From Chalara sp. BL73 (lineage: Eukaryota; Ascomycota; Leotiomycetes; Helotiales), in NCBI GenBank assembly GCA_918026815.1, contig CAKJVC010000006.1:1612001-1676000 (forward strand): a stretch of 64,000 nt of DNA, written 5' to 3'. The number at the start of each line of letters is the position of its first letter. The first letter of the stretch is position 1. Positions 24,141-35,488 of the stretch are shown piece by piece. The notes under the pieces were generated by a model, which searched no databases, was not told the origin of the DNA, and saw nothing but the letters and a program-made list of their open reading frames with translations. The translations under genes and the position numbers were made by a program.

Positions 24141-24608
24141 CTAAATTTGTCTACCTAGTGCACTTGTACGATTCGGCATGACGCTCCTACCTGCGCAAAA
24201 TCTTCAAACTATGGAGAGGGAGGATATGAACTTCAACGGTATAATCAACGATGAAGCAATGCTGGAAGAAAAGAGGAAAGGAAAAACAAAATGAACCGTA
24301 TGGCTCACCAATTTTGATCCGGAGCCTGAGTTTGTAGTAGTACTTGAGAATTGAACAGTCACTAAGCTTGAAGTCCTTAAGGCGGTGTTGCGTAAGAGTT
24401 GATTCGGGGTCATTGCAAACATTTGAAGAATGTTGTTTAGAAAGATGAAAGGGTCAATTAGTGTTGCTCTAAAGTCTTTTTAAGTTCATACTAGTACCTA
24501 ATCATATCATCTAAAGAATATCAGTCGCAGGCATAGGGTATGTTAATCTAAGCATTGTCTCTATATGCAATATGCTAGTAACGGAAGTCTGAGCACATAT
24601 GCGAAGAC

Positions 24609-26468
24609 TCAAATAATCGTGAAGTGTGTCTCATTCCTGACCCTCTCGCAGATTTCTAGCAGATGTCTCCTGCTCACTCTCGAATTCACCAGGTAATACG
24701 CAATCCAAGTCAACTGCCCTGACTCGAGCGGATCAGGTATGATGTCTCCTCTCTTCCAGTGACAGAAGGAGACCGAAATGTGCGGGACCAAATCTGGGCA
24801 TCGCTCCTTCAGCTCGGCACACACGTCGTCGGAGTCAAATTTGCCTCCCTTCGGAGTTGGAACGAACAAAATCTGGCTCCAGTACTGGTGGCGCTGCGCA
24901 AATGGTTGGGCGAGAATCTTGGCTCGCTCCCGATCTCCAACAGCCAAGAGGAGACTGAGGCCAATGTAGTCGACACCGTACGTGATGGCAGTTGCCTGGG
25001 AGGACTGAATTCCCGGTGGCCGAGGGTTGATCTCAATCAACCATGCACTAGGTTGAGACACCCTGCTCGAGGCTGGCGAAGAGGTGGGACGGCGCTCTAA
25101 GTCAAGAATGCCATTGACCTTGGCGTAATCCATTTTTGAATGTTGCACTCGGGCTTCCAAGTGAAAGATGCCGTCCCTGAACCCTAACTGCAGGAGGCGC
25201 TGATGTAGGGACTTCTCAATTATTTGCAACTCCTGCTGGGGAAGATTGGACGGAAGGACATTGGCCTGCTCTATAAAGGTGCCATTAGGGCCTTCTTCAG
25301 CCGAGGTGGGGAAGTCATCAGAGGCTTCGAAGAAAAGGATCTCCCCGTCAGCAAGGACGAAATTGGCATCCACTTCTGGACCGTCACAGTAAGGCTCCAT
25401 CAAAGCATCCTTGCCGTGGAGTTTCACGATGTCAGATATCGCGTGGTCCAGGTCTTCGAAATTCTGCACGAGAAACACACCTTCGGACAGGAAGCCTGCG
25501 ACTGGCTTCAGGATGAGCGGGAAAGAAGCCTGCCTCCCATCAATGAGAGACTTTGCGTCCTCCAAAGTAAACACGCGATGGGCCGAATGGCCATCCAATA
25601 GACTTGTCCGAAGCTTGTCCGTGGCAACCTCGAAGGCCTCTGCTGGAGCACGTGCAACACCGAGTCTCTCTGCGGCTTTGGCTGTAGCTGCAGCTCGTGG
25701 GTCGAACAAGGTGATGATTCCATCAATCTTGTGACCTGAGCCCTAGATCGCCTCAACAATGCGATCTAACAGGCCTTCATCGACTACCATGTCAATAATT
25801 AGGAGGTCCTTGTACCACGGCCGGTACTGTTCTTGACCGATCCAATGGCCAGGCCGTTCTATAACGACTAGGTCAATGCCCAGTGCTTGTGCAGCAGAGT
25901 ACAGAGACTCTCCAACATGTGGGTCGTGACGGCCATCCACCAACGCCAAAGTCCAGCGGCGATGCTCGCGAGATGACGGTAGTATCCAAGGAATTGAGAG
26001 ACGTTGGACAAGCTCTCCACTCAGAGCATCAACGTCAACGTCGGAGGAAATGACAAATCCGGCAGCGGATGCTGTTAGGAGCCGAGGGAGGGCCTGAAAG
26101 TTGTCCAGTCCGTTTTCCCGTTTTGCTGCCTCGAGATCAAACAATTGATTGGGGTCTGCGAGCGTGACCACAGATTTTACGCCTGGCAAATCAACCAAGC
26201 GTAAACTGACAATGTCGGACCTTGCAATCCTACCGGTGACACGAGGAATAACCAAGCCCAAGCGAAAAGTCCGAGCGTAGGGCACGGAAACCAAAATTCG
26301 AGCGAGAAAACGGACGTGGGCCGAACTAGCCTGGGGATTGATATCTGCAGAGCCATCAAATAAGAACTGGACGCTGGCTAGACTGCCAACGACTTCGGGA
26401 CTTAATTTCGCGTAGCTCAAGTCAACAGTAGCGAGCTGCCAGACTTGTTGCTGGGCGGGCTCGTGCAA
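24609..26468 (-). pseudogene. ATP-grasp ligase with one in-frame stop
   Basis: ATP-grasp enzymes join a carboxylate to an amine or thiol through an acyl-phosphate. One frame runs from 26468 to 24609 (about 619 codons), broken only by TAG at 25743-25745 between DRIVEAI and GSGHKIDGIITLFDP. Both halves are otherwise open. Motifs: FPLILKPVAGFLSEGVFLV (ATP-binding lysine loop), ALMEPYCDGPEVDANFV, and WLIEINPRPPG (Mg-binding Glu/Asn). The layout resembles carnosine-synthase-like ATP-grasp proteins of fungal biosynthetic loci. The TAG is compatible with CAG-to-TAG, a RIP-type change. Coding signal continues upstream of 26468 (DHFNCSWTLHEPAQ) to a likely acceptor CTATCACAG near 26500. A first exon could begin at the ATG near 26634 (MATIQGQLTARTDT), but its donor is unclear. 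It may be dead, or expressed as an N-terminal fragment. Confidence 0.8.
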
Positions 26469-26789
26469 CGTCCAGGAGCAGTTGAAGTGATCTGTGATAG
26501 ATTTTGGTTAGCTAATACATAGCCAGGCCTTGCAGACTTAGGTAAATCCAGAAGGGAACAGAGGTAGGGGATGTGAGATCGTACAATCAGCGGTGTCGGT
26601 TCGCGCAGTAAGTTGTCCCTGGATGGTGGCCATCTCGTATTGTAAGTGTTGTATCCAAAGTGTCGTTTTGCTGGCTAGAATGGGGTAGTATCATCTATAT
26701 AGCTGGACAGAGAGGCCCTTGACGCCAGGTCCGTGAGCCAGACTTCAGCTGAAAGTCCGAGAGGCCGTGACAAGTGGCAACATGTGCGG

Positions 26790-26960
26790 CCCTTGGGTCG
26801 ATCGGCACTAACATTTCTGCATGTAGAGCTTCCGAGTGGCCAGACCTTTTGTGTGTGGCCTTTGCGAGCCATACGTTGATCAAGATATGGCGAAAAGCTT
26901 TATTCCACTCTCGAATCGTAGCTCGAAGAAACTTTAAGCTAACTGCCCTGTTGGCTACAA
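26790..26960 (-). repeat. Dispersed repeat copy 2 (see 22681-22815)
   Basis: Reverse complement reads GCTCGCAAAGGCCACACACA, then GTCTGGCCACTCGGAAGCTC, matching the copy at 22.7 kb in inverted orientation. A second shared word, GAAAGTCCGAGAGGCCGTGA (26751), matches GAAAGTCCGAGAAAAGGCCG (23275) in direct orientation. The copies sit on either side of the monooxygenase and ATP-grasp genes. Confidence 0.7.
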
Positions 26961-27465
26961 GCCCTTGCGACTGTTGGCACTAGCAATCCGCACCGGAGGG
27001 GATGTGTTATCTTGCGCCTTCGCTTACGTCGTATTTCAAATCACACTTTCGCGCTAAGTAGAGTCTAGATGTTAGCATCTAGTGTAGGCTTACAAAGGAG
27101 CTCAGAAATGTCTCGACGACACCGTGGCCTGATCAATAGTTTGGCGTGACCTAACTAGCACTCTCGATGTATACCTTTATTCTCGTTGAATAAAGCCTGA
27201 TTTTTATTTTTATTTTTTTGGCGTTACATTTAGGTAAAGTCTTCTTTTGCTTATGCACTTCACAATGATAACACATTGCCCGCGTCAAAATCTTCACACT
27301 TAAACTTTTTGCAACTCGCGTATCTTGCGAAATGGCCTTCGTCGAGACATACCCCCGAGCCCCGGTAATTAATAAACAAGCTGCCAAAAAGCCGTCTCCG
27401 GTTGATGTCGCTCTACAGATTGTAGCTAGTTATACTTGGAACAAAAATAGGTCTTCTAAATTCCT

Positions 27466-29275
27466 TGATTCCGTACACAAGCTTATCAAGAAGCGTACGG
27501 CGTAGCCATCGCTGGCGGAAGCGGTCAATTCCTGGGACGGTAGCTTGACCTACGAAGAATTAGATGAGTTGTTTAATTTATTAATTGGCACACTCCGCAG
27601 AGAATCGATTAAAGTCGGAACAGTCGTGCTTCTGTGCTTCTGTGCTTCTGTGCTTCTGTGCTTTGAGAAGTCGAAATGGACAATCGTGACTATTCTCGTG
27701 GTCATAAAAATAGGTGCAGCGTTTCTTCTGCTCGATCCGTCATATCCCGCTGCTCGTCTTGAATACATGATCGAGACTGTCAAAGTTAATGTGGTGCTCT
27801 GTTCGCCTTTATATGCTCAACGTGAAGCGTTTACCGAACTGAGACGTCTTATCGTTGACGAATCTACAGTCAATGTCGCGAATGGACATCTTGAATACTG
27901 AACCTATCTGAAAAGCGATCCTTGCGCTGTCCTATATATCATGCTCACCTCGGGTATAACGGGAATGCCCAAAAGATTTGCAATAGAGCACCAAGCATTT
28001 TGTTCGAGCGCACTAGCACGAGCGAGCATCATTTAACGCGATGGAAGGTGGTGTGTTCTTCAGTTTGCAGCTTTTATATTCGGCCTCTGCATAGAAGACA
28101 TACTGACTACGTTGACAGTTGGTGGCTGCATATGCATACCGAACGAGAATCAGAGAATTAACGGCCTTTCCAGGTGTATTAGAGACTTTAGGCGCGCCAA
28201 CTTTCTCAATGTCACACCAGGAGTTTCGGATCTCCTAGAACCTCAGGACGTCTCGGGCTTGAAGATCTTACTGTCATCAGGCGAACTAATAAAGGAACGC
28301 CACATTGAGAAATGATCTCCCCACTTACGACTAATTAATAGTTATGGCCCGAGCGAATGCTGCATCAAATCCGCGGTCAATCCCAAAATGATGCCTAGTA
28401 CAAAGCCGAATAATATCGGTCGTCCAGTAGGAAGTTCGCTATGAATCGTCAACCCACCGAATCTCGAAGATATTTTGCTTATTGAAGCAGAAGGCGAACT
28501 GTTGGTAAAAGAGCCTACACTGGCTAGAGATTATTTTCAGTAGAATCCCACCAAATCATTTGCGGAAGCACCACCTTGGCTGAAAATATTCCACAATGAT
28601 ACAATGGCACGGATCTACAAAACCGGTGATTTGACTATCTATCGCGAGGACGGGAGTATTGATTTCATTAGCCGCAGAGATACCTAAGCAATGGCCAACG
28701 GCCAGCGTATCGATTTGGGCGAAATCGAGTCTCAGATCTCGAAAGCCACAGAGCAGAAGTACGGAGCCATTGCCGAAGTCGATCCTCTGAAGGACAATCA
28801 GCAGCCGATGTTGATGCTAAAGCATCAAGTGGCACTCTTCCATTAAAAGTAAAATATGTCACCCGGTCTACACCAGATTTTATCCAACTTGCGGAGCTTG
28901 TCACAGCAGCTTGCAATATGATTCTTTCGTTGTTTCTTCCAGTTTGATCTATTCCCCTGACAATCCATGGAAAAACAGATCGCAAGCTCTTGAGGTCTGA
29001 GCTTGCAAAACTTGATCAGAACTCGGCCATTTGTTTTACGGAATCCGCAGATAAATCAGTCGCGTCCTGCTCAGCTCGCAGGAAGAAGTTTTGTTGAAAT
29101 TTGTGGGGCCAGGTCCAGTTACTGTCTGGCCACCAGCGCGTTTCGCTGCCAGTGAATACATATCTCCCAGATTCCGGTTTGTGACAAGGCCATCTAGCAG
29201 CCAAAAGTTGGGCACACCTCGATTTACCAAAACCATAAAGCAAAAGCCTTCCTGCTCAAGAGTCTTCATATCCAC
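27466..29275 (+). pseudogene. NRPS adenylation-thiolation relic
   Basis: Adenylation (A) domains activate an amino acid for nonribosomal peptide synthesis. In order: LAEAVNSWDGSLTYEELDEL, IGAAFLLLDPSYPAARLEYM (A2-like), YIMLTSGITGMPKRFAIEHQ (A3), FGLCIEDILTTLTVGGCICI (A4 region), INSYGPSECC (A5), GELLVKEPTLARDY (A6), RIYKTGDL (A7), GSIDFISRRDT then GQRIDLGEIE (A8), and IHGKTDRKLLRSELAKLD (A10). A shifted frame at about 29066-29275 reads RFAASEYISPRFRFVTR then KTIKQKPSCSRV, consistent with a thiolation domain whose GGDSI core is destroyed. At least six stops (for example after LARASII, SSL and YFQ) and several frameshifts are present. No condensation or terminal domain is seen. Confidence 0.85.
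27626..27664. repeat. 8-bp tandem repeat inside the NRPS relic
   Basis: GTGCTTCT is repeated four times plus a partial unit. The encoded VVLLCFCASVLLCFEKS compares with the expected single LCFEKS of A domains, so three extra 8-bp units (24 bp) were added without changing frame. Confidence 0.8.
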
Positions 29276-31341
29276 TATAGCCGGCGACACGGACTGCAGC
29301 GAGGGCTGTTGTATTGTGGGCCATATTAAAATTTTACGAGCTGCAGCTGAATGGCGATGTGGTGTTTGGTACGAAGTAGGCGTAGCAAAAAAAGTGCCGG
29401 CCACGCCGTACTGAACAGAGACTGGCTTGCAAGGAACGGGTTTGGCGGATGGAAACTAGAGCCGTGGGAACTGGGCAGTCAATCAACCTTGCCTTCAAGA
29501 CTAGTTAATTTTTCGAGAATCTCATAAGCGTTTATTCTTTTCTGCAAATAAAATACGTAAACCCCGCTTCACCCTCAATCTGGAGGATTGCGTGTTCTTG
29601 GTAGCATTTTATGCAAGGCATTTGCGGCGCTACTTACTTCATCGGCGGTGGCTCCGCATATCTGCACTCAAGTTTCCTCCTTTGACATAGGCCACAATTT
29701 GGTCGTTTCTCATCACATTTTCGCTTTCTCGATCGACAAGTGCTACAAGGCTTTAAAATATTTATTAGCGACATAGCCAAGAGAACCTGCAGCGCATGCT
29801 ACCGTCGCTGACATAGACAATATGTGCTTACATCTCGCAAGGGTGCGAAGAACATTGAAGCTTATCTGGGCGGCTATTGCGCCTCTATCTTTCTCGGGGT
29901 GGAGGAAGGTCTATAACTGGATGCCGGAGCCGAATCCTGGTTCATGGTAGTATACCACACTTCTCTTTGGGCCAAGGCTCGGCTTGCATCAAAGCAAGTA
30001 GAAATTAGAATGGGGATTTATTTGGGTCAAAGCAAACCTAAGCCAGTATCCGGCTGATTGCTTTAGTCATTGATGCGCAGGTGACGTAGTATTACTTATA
30101 TCTTTTGTCGGCCGTCTCTGCAGCTCGTGGGCGTAGCGCATCAATCCTCTTCTCCTCCAGGCCAGTATCAAGATGGGCGTTCCTCAGGAGCCACGGGTTC
30201 TAGGCTGTTCGTTTCTGACCTATACCTTTGTAAATTGGACACGGAATGCTTGCTCCTGAATGCCTTGCCTCACGGAGTGCTAAGTTTAGGATTGTGGGAT
30301 TGGTAAAGGCATAGATAGATATGACCAGCTCTGATGCAATCAATTGTTATTCTTTGGCCAGAATGAAGCTTCGTAATTGTACTGGTTTCTGCCTGAAAAA
30401 ATTGCAATCAAGCTTTTATGGGTTCGACATCCAACCAATTATTTATGACGAATCTGTGGGCTAGCAAGTACTCCCTCCAACGGCTTTTTCGAAGCGAGTT
30501 GTAGCAGTTCTCTGGAAAGTTTCAAAAATGGGAATCTGTCTAAAATCCATAACTCCCTCTTTATTTCTCTTTCTGCACTCATTTGTGATTACCTTCTCTC
30601 ATTCGCTTGAGGTGTGGAAGTGACCATTATGAATTGTCATCCTTCCTGGTTTACTTGACCAACATCTTACATTCAAATCTGTGTAGGGTTACAAATTTGT
30701 TCGAACATGTTCTTTTCGCAACAATGGGCACAGTACCGTGTTATACACCTGATGTTGAAGGCCACATGTATCACGTGAACTGTCATGTGATCACTGTGCG
30801 GAATAGGTTTGGTCTCAGCCTGCAATGTGTATCTATCACTCGTTATCTCTCATTAGGAAAAGGAATCAAGCACTTTTCACTTTGATACCAGACTTGCTGA
30901 CAATCTTGCATCTTGTCAACTAACTAGTCACCGTGTAGGCGTCGGCTTCTATAATTACTAGGTCCAAGTCATTTAGCCAAATTCTGCGAAATAGATTTGG
31001 CTTTGCCATCCTAAGTCTTGGTCGAAAAATCATATATGCAATACCTCGAATGTGACTTCTACGCAGTCTCTGGGAGATAACATGGATGAAGAAATAAATA
31101 TATTGCGTTCAAAGATAAATTAGCCAACCCTGCATTCTTGAAATCCAAATTCTTGACATCTCCATTCCTGAATCCCAAGGCATATAGTACTGTTATGGCT
31201 AGAGCGACTAAATGTACAACCTGTACAGCGCACCAAGGCCAGCGCTGTCATAAACTAACGCGATAAAAAGCACGAAGTCCTATAATGTATAATTGAAAAA
31301 CTATCAACCACTAGATGACCAGCAAAACGAGCCTAGCCTTT
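29276..31341. other. Gene-poor stretch
   Basis: No coding region is supported. Frames at 29588-29776 and 30607-30885 (+) show no recognised motif. Near 31134-31180 the word ATTCTTGAAATCCAAATTCT is followed by similar ATTC(C/T)TGA words, a minor imperfect repeat. The region separates the NRPS relic from the PigL_N gene. Confidence 0.4.
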
Positions 31342-32616
31342 TTACCGCTTTCCTCGTTGCATCGTATGTCCAAATCCATGTCGTTTTTCGAATGTAACGC
31401 CAGTTTCCGGGGAGAACGACCTGTCCGGGGTAGTCGAAGGGAAATTGTTTGCTATTTTCTGCAAGCTTTCATCGTTCATCTGGCCCATAATGTTAACTGC
31501 ACGAGCCCCGATAGTAAGCCCGTTGGCTCTTATTAATTCGCCGATAGTCGATACTATGATTTGACGCGAGTCTTCTGCTGTGTTGATTTTTTCGTAAATA
31601 TTGGCACGGTGCTGCTGCGCGTCTTTTACAATGCCTAGACATTTTTGAGCACTATCCAACTGTTGCATAATTCGAGCTTCGTCTAACTTGGTTTTTGATT
31701 GACTTCCTTCTTGAAGGTCTCGTAAATACTTTGCTGTAGCGTTAAGATTCTGGGTACAAATTTCAAGAGCATTAGCTGTAATTCGCGGAGCAAGCACAGT
31801 AGCTTCTTCCAGGAAGTCGCGTGTGCTTTCTGCGCCCGTAGTAGCACTTTCTGTCTTCCCGAAAACAGCCGGCTTTATTTTTTCGATGTGTACAAGAAGT
31901 TGCTGACAAACGGATAAACACTGCTCGAGACTGGCTTTCTGGTCCAGCGTTTGTTTTGCTGTAGTAGATTCGTCCGTTGGCTGAATGCCGCCAATATCAG
32001 ACGAAGGGTAATGTTGTTCAAATTGAAGAAAGTCGAGTTTCGCGCTAAGCTCTTCAATCTGCTCCTCCAGATTCGAAGCTGTGATTTGTGTCATTTCCGT
32101 ATATTCCTTAAGGAGTTCCTTAGTCGCTTGCGAGGTCTGACTACAATAAGTAGTGTCAGTATGTCAATCAGCCCGATAAAGTATTAATAGTAAAGCGTGA
32201 ACCAACAGATTTGAGTCAGCGAGAGCTATGGTCATGGTGGCTTTGTAGCTCCCGATAAGCTTCCTGAAACTTTCAATGTCGCTCCCGCGATACTGTAATT
32301 TGACCCAAGCTTTTATTCCTTGCAAACGGTTTTCAGGTTCCCCAAGAGCTTCCAAAACCGCTTTTCGAAAATCGTCACACGCCAGTGTGCATTGTTGCAA
32401 AACGAGCCTTAGCACTTCAAAATTCTCTGTAGATTCTTGAATATTCTTCTCGAGAGCTTGAAGAACTATGTTCAGGTCTCCTATGTCGGCTTTCAAATGT
32501 TGCACATCTCTTTTGCTGCTGTTGAACCCATCAATTGCCTTGTGTAGCGAAGCGCTGGACTTGACGGCAAAGTGCGCTAAAGTCAAAACGCTTACGGTGA
32601 TGCTAATAGGATCCAT
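31342..32616 (-). CDS. PigL_N-domain (NLR-type N-terminal) protein
   Basis: Fungal proteins with this N-terminal helical domain (named for the azaphilone cluster protein L) are often the N-terminal parts of STAND/NLR-like proteins or stand alone. Exon 1 is 32616-32207, starting MDPISITVSVLTLAHFAVKS, which is diagnostic. An intron (32141-32206, GTTGGT..TTGTAG) joins SNL to QTSQATKELLKEYTEMTQIT. Exon 2 is 32140-31342, giving 402 residues. The central part (residues about 140-330) is helical and coiled-coil-like (EQIEELSAKLDFLQFEQ). Residues about 330-380 carry RQIIVSTIGELIRANGLTIG and IMGQMNDESLQKIANN, a motif shared with the ORFs at 34802 and 35489. There is no NACHT or NB-ARC domain downstream. 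The gene is intact. Function is inferred only: a self/non-self or stress-response adaptor. Confidence 0.85.
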
Positions 32617-34346
32617 TGTGTGCAGGTTTTGAGAAGTCGTGCATTCAATCGAGCTGACGATTTGCCATTAGGATGCAACGGCCATGACAGCGGAGGGGTA
32701 GATTATGTAGCCTTAAATGTTCAGGCTAACTGCATTGCGCATCCAAGCAGCATCGGAATGCCACCGCGCACTGTCCTTTACATTGATAGGGTCAATACGC
32801 GCGCGACTACTTAAACGAATTTCTGGACGGATTGCAACGGAAGTGCTGGCGTTAAGCGACCGTGCCCAACTCTTGACCAAATAGGCTTTTGATGGCTAGC
32901 ATTCATTGGCCACATCTTGAAACACTGGCCCACAATTTCGCGTGCAAGGATGCGATATTACCAGCCAATACCTGGAATTTCAATCTATAGCTCCTTCAAT
33001 GAATTCAAAGCTTTCAATCCTCACCCGAGTCTGCTAGTGAATCTAATCCTTGCTGGGTTCGCAATAAAGCAAGCGCCGAGCCAAGCAGTCCATATTCGAC
33101 TCTCGGGATCCTGATATATGTCACGGTTATCGCGTAGTAGGCTCGCTTGTGTTCCCTAATTGGGACTAGTAGCACATGGCCCGAACTTGACTTAGCCGAC
33201 AGCTTCCGAGATTGTACTTTTTCTCTCCTTAGTTTAGTATTTTCGTATTGAAGCACCTACAACCCACCTTTCCAGGCATATAGGACCGTGTTCGTGACAA
33301 TATAGAAAATGCAAATTTACGGCATCTCAATAGGCATTAGTAACTTTAGATACTGCGATACTCGACCATTTGTTCTAGCTATACTTTGCCTGAGTCTATC
33401 TTGTGCACACTTTGTTCAGCAGCTTTCTCGAGACTCCGTGTTAATTTGGCCTTAGTATAAGGTCGTCTGTCTTTCTTGTTGACAGTCCCGTATTGATTTA
33501 TTAGCTTCCGTCCTGTTATAACAGCCTGCTCGACCTTGGGTATGTGGACCCTAGTTTGCGCTTGATAAGCGGTAATGTTTAAAAAAAAAGCAGAATTTGG
33601 CTTCAAAACTACGTCATTAGCACAATCCTAGCTCCAGAGAAGCTTGCGCTGTCACAGAATCACGAGCAACAAACCAATTTAATCTTTGTACCCCCTTTAG
33701 CAATCCAATGCTAACTTCTTATCTAAATGGTGGGCTGGTACAAGTGATAATCTAGTACGTGCTACTCACTGAATCTGTGTGCATTATTCTAATGGCGACA
33801 TGTTAGGGTCCAGACAGGGGTCGAGCCCGATCCACTTATATGCCACACACATGCGACACGCCAGCTATAGGGAGGGGTGAAGAACAAGAGTGGTACAGTA
33901 GAGAATAGCTTGTGTTCTGTATGCGTCATAATACTAGAATCGATACAATAGATCATTCTATCATTCCGCATGTACTAGATTAGTCACTCTACCCGTGGTC
34001 TGGCACTTTACACGACAATTACTTGTGCTAGCCTTCCATTAGTGCTAAGTCATCACTTGTCTTGGCCCTCTACTTGTGTGAGGATCTGATTAAATAGCTA
34101 TGGTGGTTTTATATACAAGGCATAACACGAAAGAATCAAACTAGAATCACGCGAGAAGACCTAAGACGGTCATCTTGCTTAATCAAAATATGGTCTATGA
34201 CATATAATCATGTGACTTCGTGATAACTTGTATCAGCTTATCTTTTGTACCAGACCATTGTTAGTACTAGCCAATTACTTGTGTTTCATTGACAGACCTT
34301 AGCCTTCGAATAAACACGTGAACTTAGCGATATCAGACGCTGTCGA
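32617..34346. other. Intergenic, LTR-like remnants
   Basis: The minus frame at 33606-33379 (GRKLINQYGTVNKKDRRPYT) is unrecognised and may be transposon-derived. From about 33970 to 34346 the sequence looks like the body of a degenerate LTR in minus orientation: on that strand it includes TATATAAAACCACC near 34115. Further left, GGGCTCGACCCCTGTCTGGA (about 33825, minus strand) could be leader sequence. No gene is called. Confidence 0.35.
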
Positions 34347-34522
34347 ACGCATGTAAATAGAATCACGTGAACCACCGGATCATGTGAGTTGTGGGTTATT
34401 TCAGGACTTACAACCTCGCGATACTGTAGCTTGTAACAATGAACAACGAATACTAGAACCACACTAGCAAGAGCATAGTCAATAGCTACTACACCTTTTA
34501 CTACGTGGTAGGTATTCCAACA
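34347..34522 (-). repeat. LTR-like repeat copy A (see 57880-58054)
   Basis: Read on the minus strand it begins TGTTGGAATACCTACCACGT, as Copia-type LTRs do, and aligns along its length with the copy at 57.9-58.05 kb (TGTCGGATACCTATCAGGTA). Shared words include AGTAGCYATYGACTAYGCTC and CGCGAGG. Most differences between the copies are C/T or G/A, with copy A carrying more T and A, as expected for RIP. Confidence 0.75.
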
Positions 34523-34801
34523 CACCATGTGGGAGATAGTTGTTCCAGTCCGGCAAAGCTAGAGCCGAGAGTGCGGGGTGTGTGTGGCCTTTGGCCAACT
34601 TTGTCATACCCCATCCAGAAACAGCGCTTTATACTAACTACAGTGTACTGTAGCTGCAGTTTGTTGTTGAAGAATTTCGCATCAGTAAGCGGTTTTTGGT
34701 AAGCGTTTCCCTTTGAGGGCGACTAATAATGTCTTACAGGAGCGGACACAAGTACTTGCACTCACTAGAATATTTCAAGCCTACTTATACAAGGAACTTC
34801 A

Positions 34802-35215
34802 ATGCCAGCAGACAATATAACACCCCCTGGAGGGTGGCCTCAGGAGGAGAGCGATATCTATGTCGACAATGCCCCGCCTAAATACGTCTTCGAAAATATA
34901 CTAGTCAGCGAGAGTGCCAGTCAAGTAATGGCGTCGACGGCAGCTGAGCATTCCATCACCGTTTCTAGGGCCACTGTCAAGGCCAAAGCCATACATATCG
35001 GAGGGCATATGTCAGATGACACTTTGCAGCGGCTTTCTAGTGATCATAGAGCTCGAATTGTGACCGAAGATAAAGACGCTGCTCTGCAAAAGGAAGAAGA
35101 CAAAGAGGCTTCAGAGAGGCGGAAGTTTCAGATAGAAGGGCCAAGAGCGCAGGCGGCTTATTATGCCGGGTCACAAAGAGATTTGCAGCAGGAAGATTCA
35201 AACTTTAAGCATTAG
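34802..35215 (+). CDS. Small protein carrying the PigL_N-type C-terminal motif
   Basis: A 137-residue open frame with ATG at 34802. After a Pro/acidic leader (MPADNITPPGGWPQEESD) it contains YVFENILVSESASQVMAS, then KAIHIGGHMSDDTLQRLSSD, which lines up with the motif in the 31342-32616 protein and the next ORF. A charged helical tail follows (KEEDKEASERRKFQIE). There is no signal peptide or membrane segment. It may be a truncated paralogue that has lost the helical N-terminal domain, or a free-standing motif protein. No lesion is seen within the frame. Function unknown. Confidence 0.5.
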   Translation: MPADNITPPGGWPQEESDIYVDNAPPKYVFENILVSESASQVMASTAAEHSITVSRATVKAKAIHIGGHMSDDTLQRLSSDHRARIVTEDKDAALQKEEDKEASERRKFQIEGPRAQAAYYAGSQRDLQQEDSNFKH

Positions 35216-35488
35216 CTCATTGTCTTAAACAGCTTTCATATATTGGCTATCTTTATTGAATTATGTAAAAGTATGTGACGGCTTTGCGCCTCAATCACGG
35301 ATGGCGCAGACACTAGCTCATATAACAGGCGATGCATCGCTAGGTTTAAGCAAATGTTCACTGGGTCAAGTAATATCGGGCCGGCAATAGGGATTTATAA
35401 GTATGCAATTTTCTCTCTTTCCTGCTTAGGTTATTGATACGTTATGCAAACAGTTTATACAGTATTACGAGTACAAAGTATTTTCAAA

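Noticed and set aside
24759..25100. 113-codon plus-strand frame
   Set aside because: Antisense shadow of the ATP-grasp gene, which carries clear motifs on the minus strand.
29036..29404. 122-codon minus-strand frame
   Set aside because: The plus strand of the same DNA gives a better explanation as an NRPS thiolation remnant following motif A10; the minus frame has no recognisable domain.
33785..33850. Possible tRNA-like B box (GGGGTCGAGCCCGATCC)
   Set aside because: No matching A box or cloverleaf could be drawn; more likely part of an LTR element leader.
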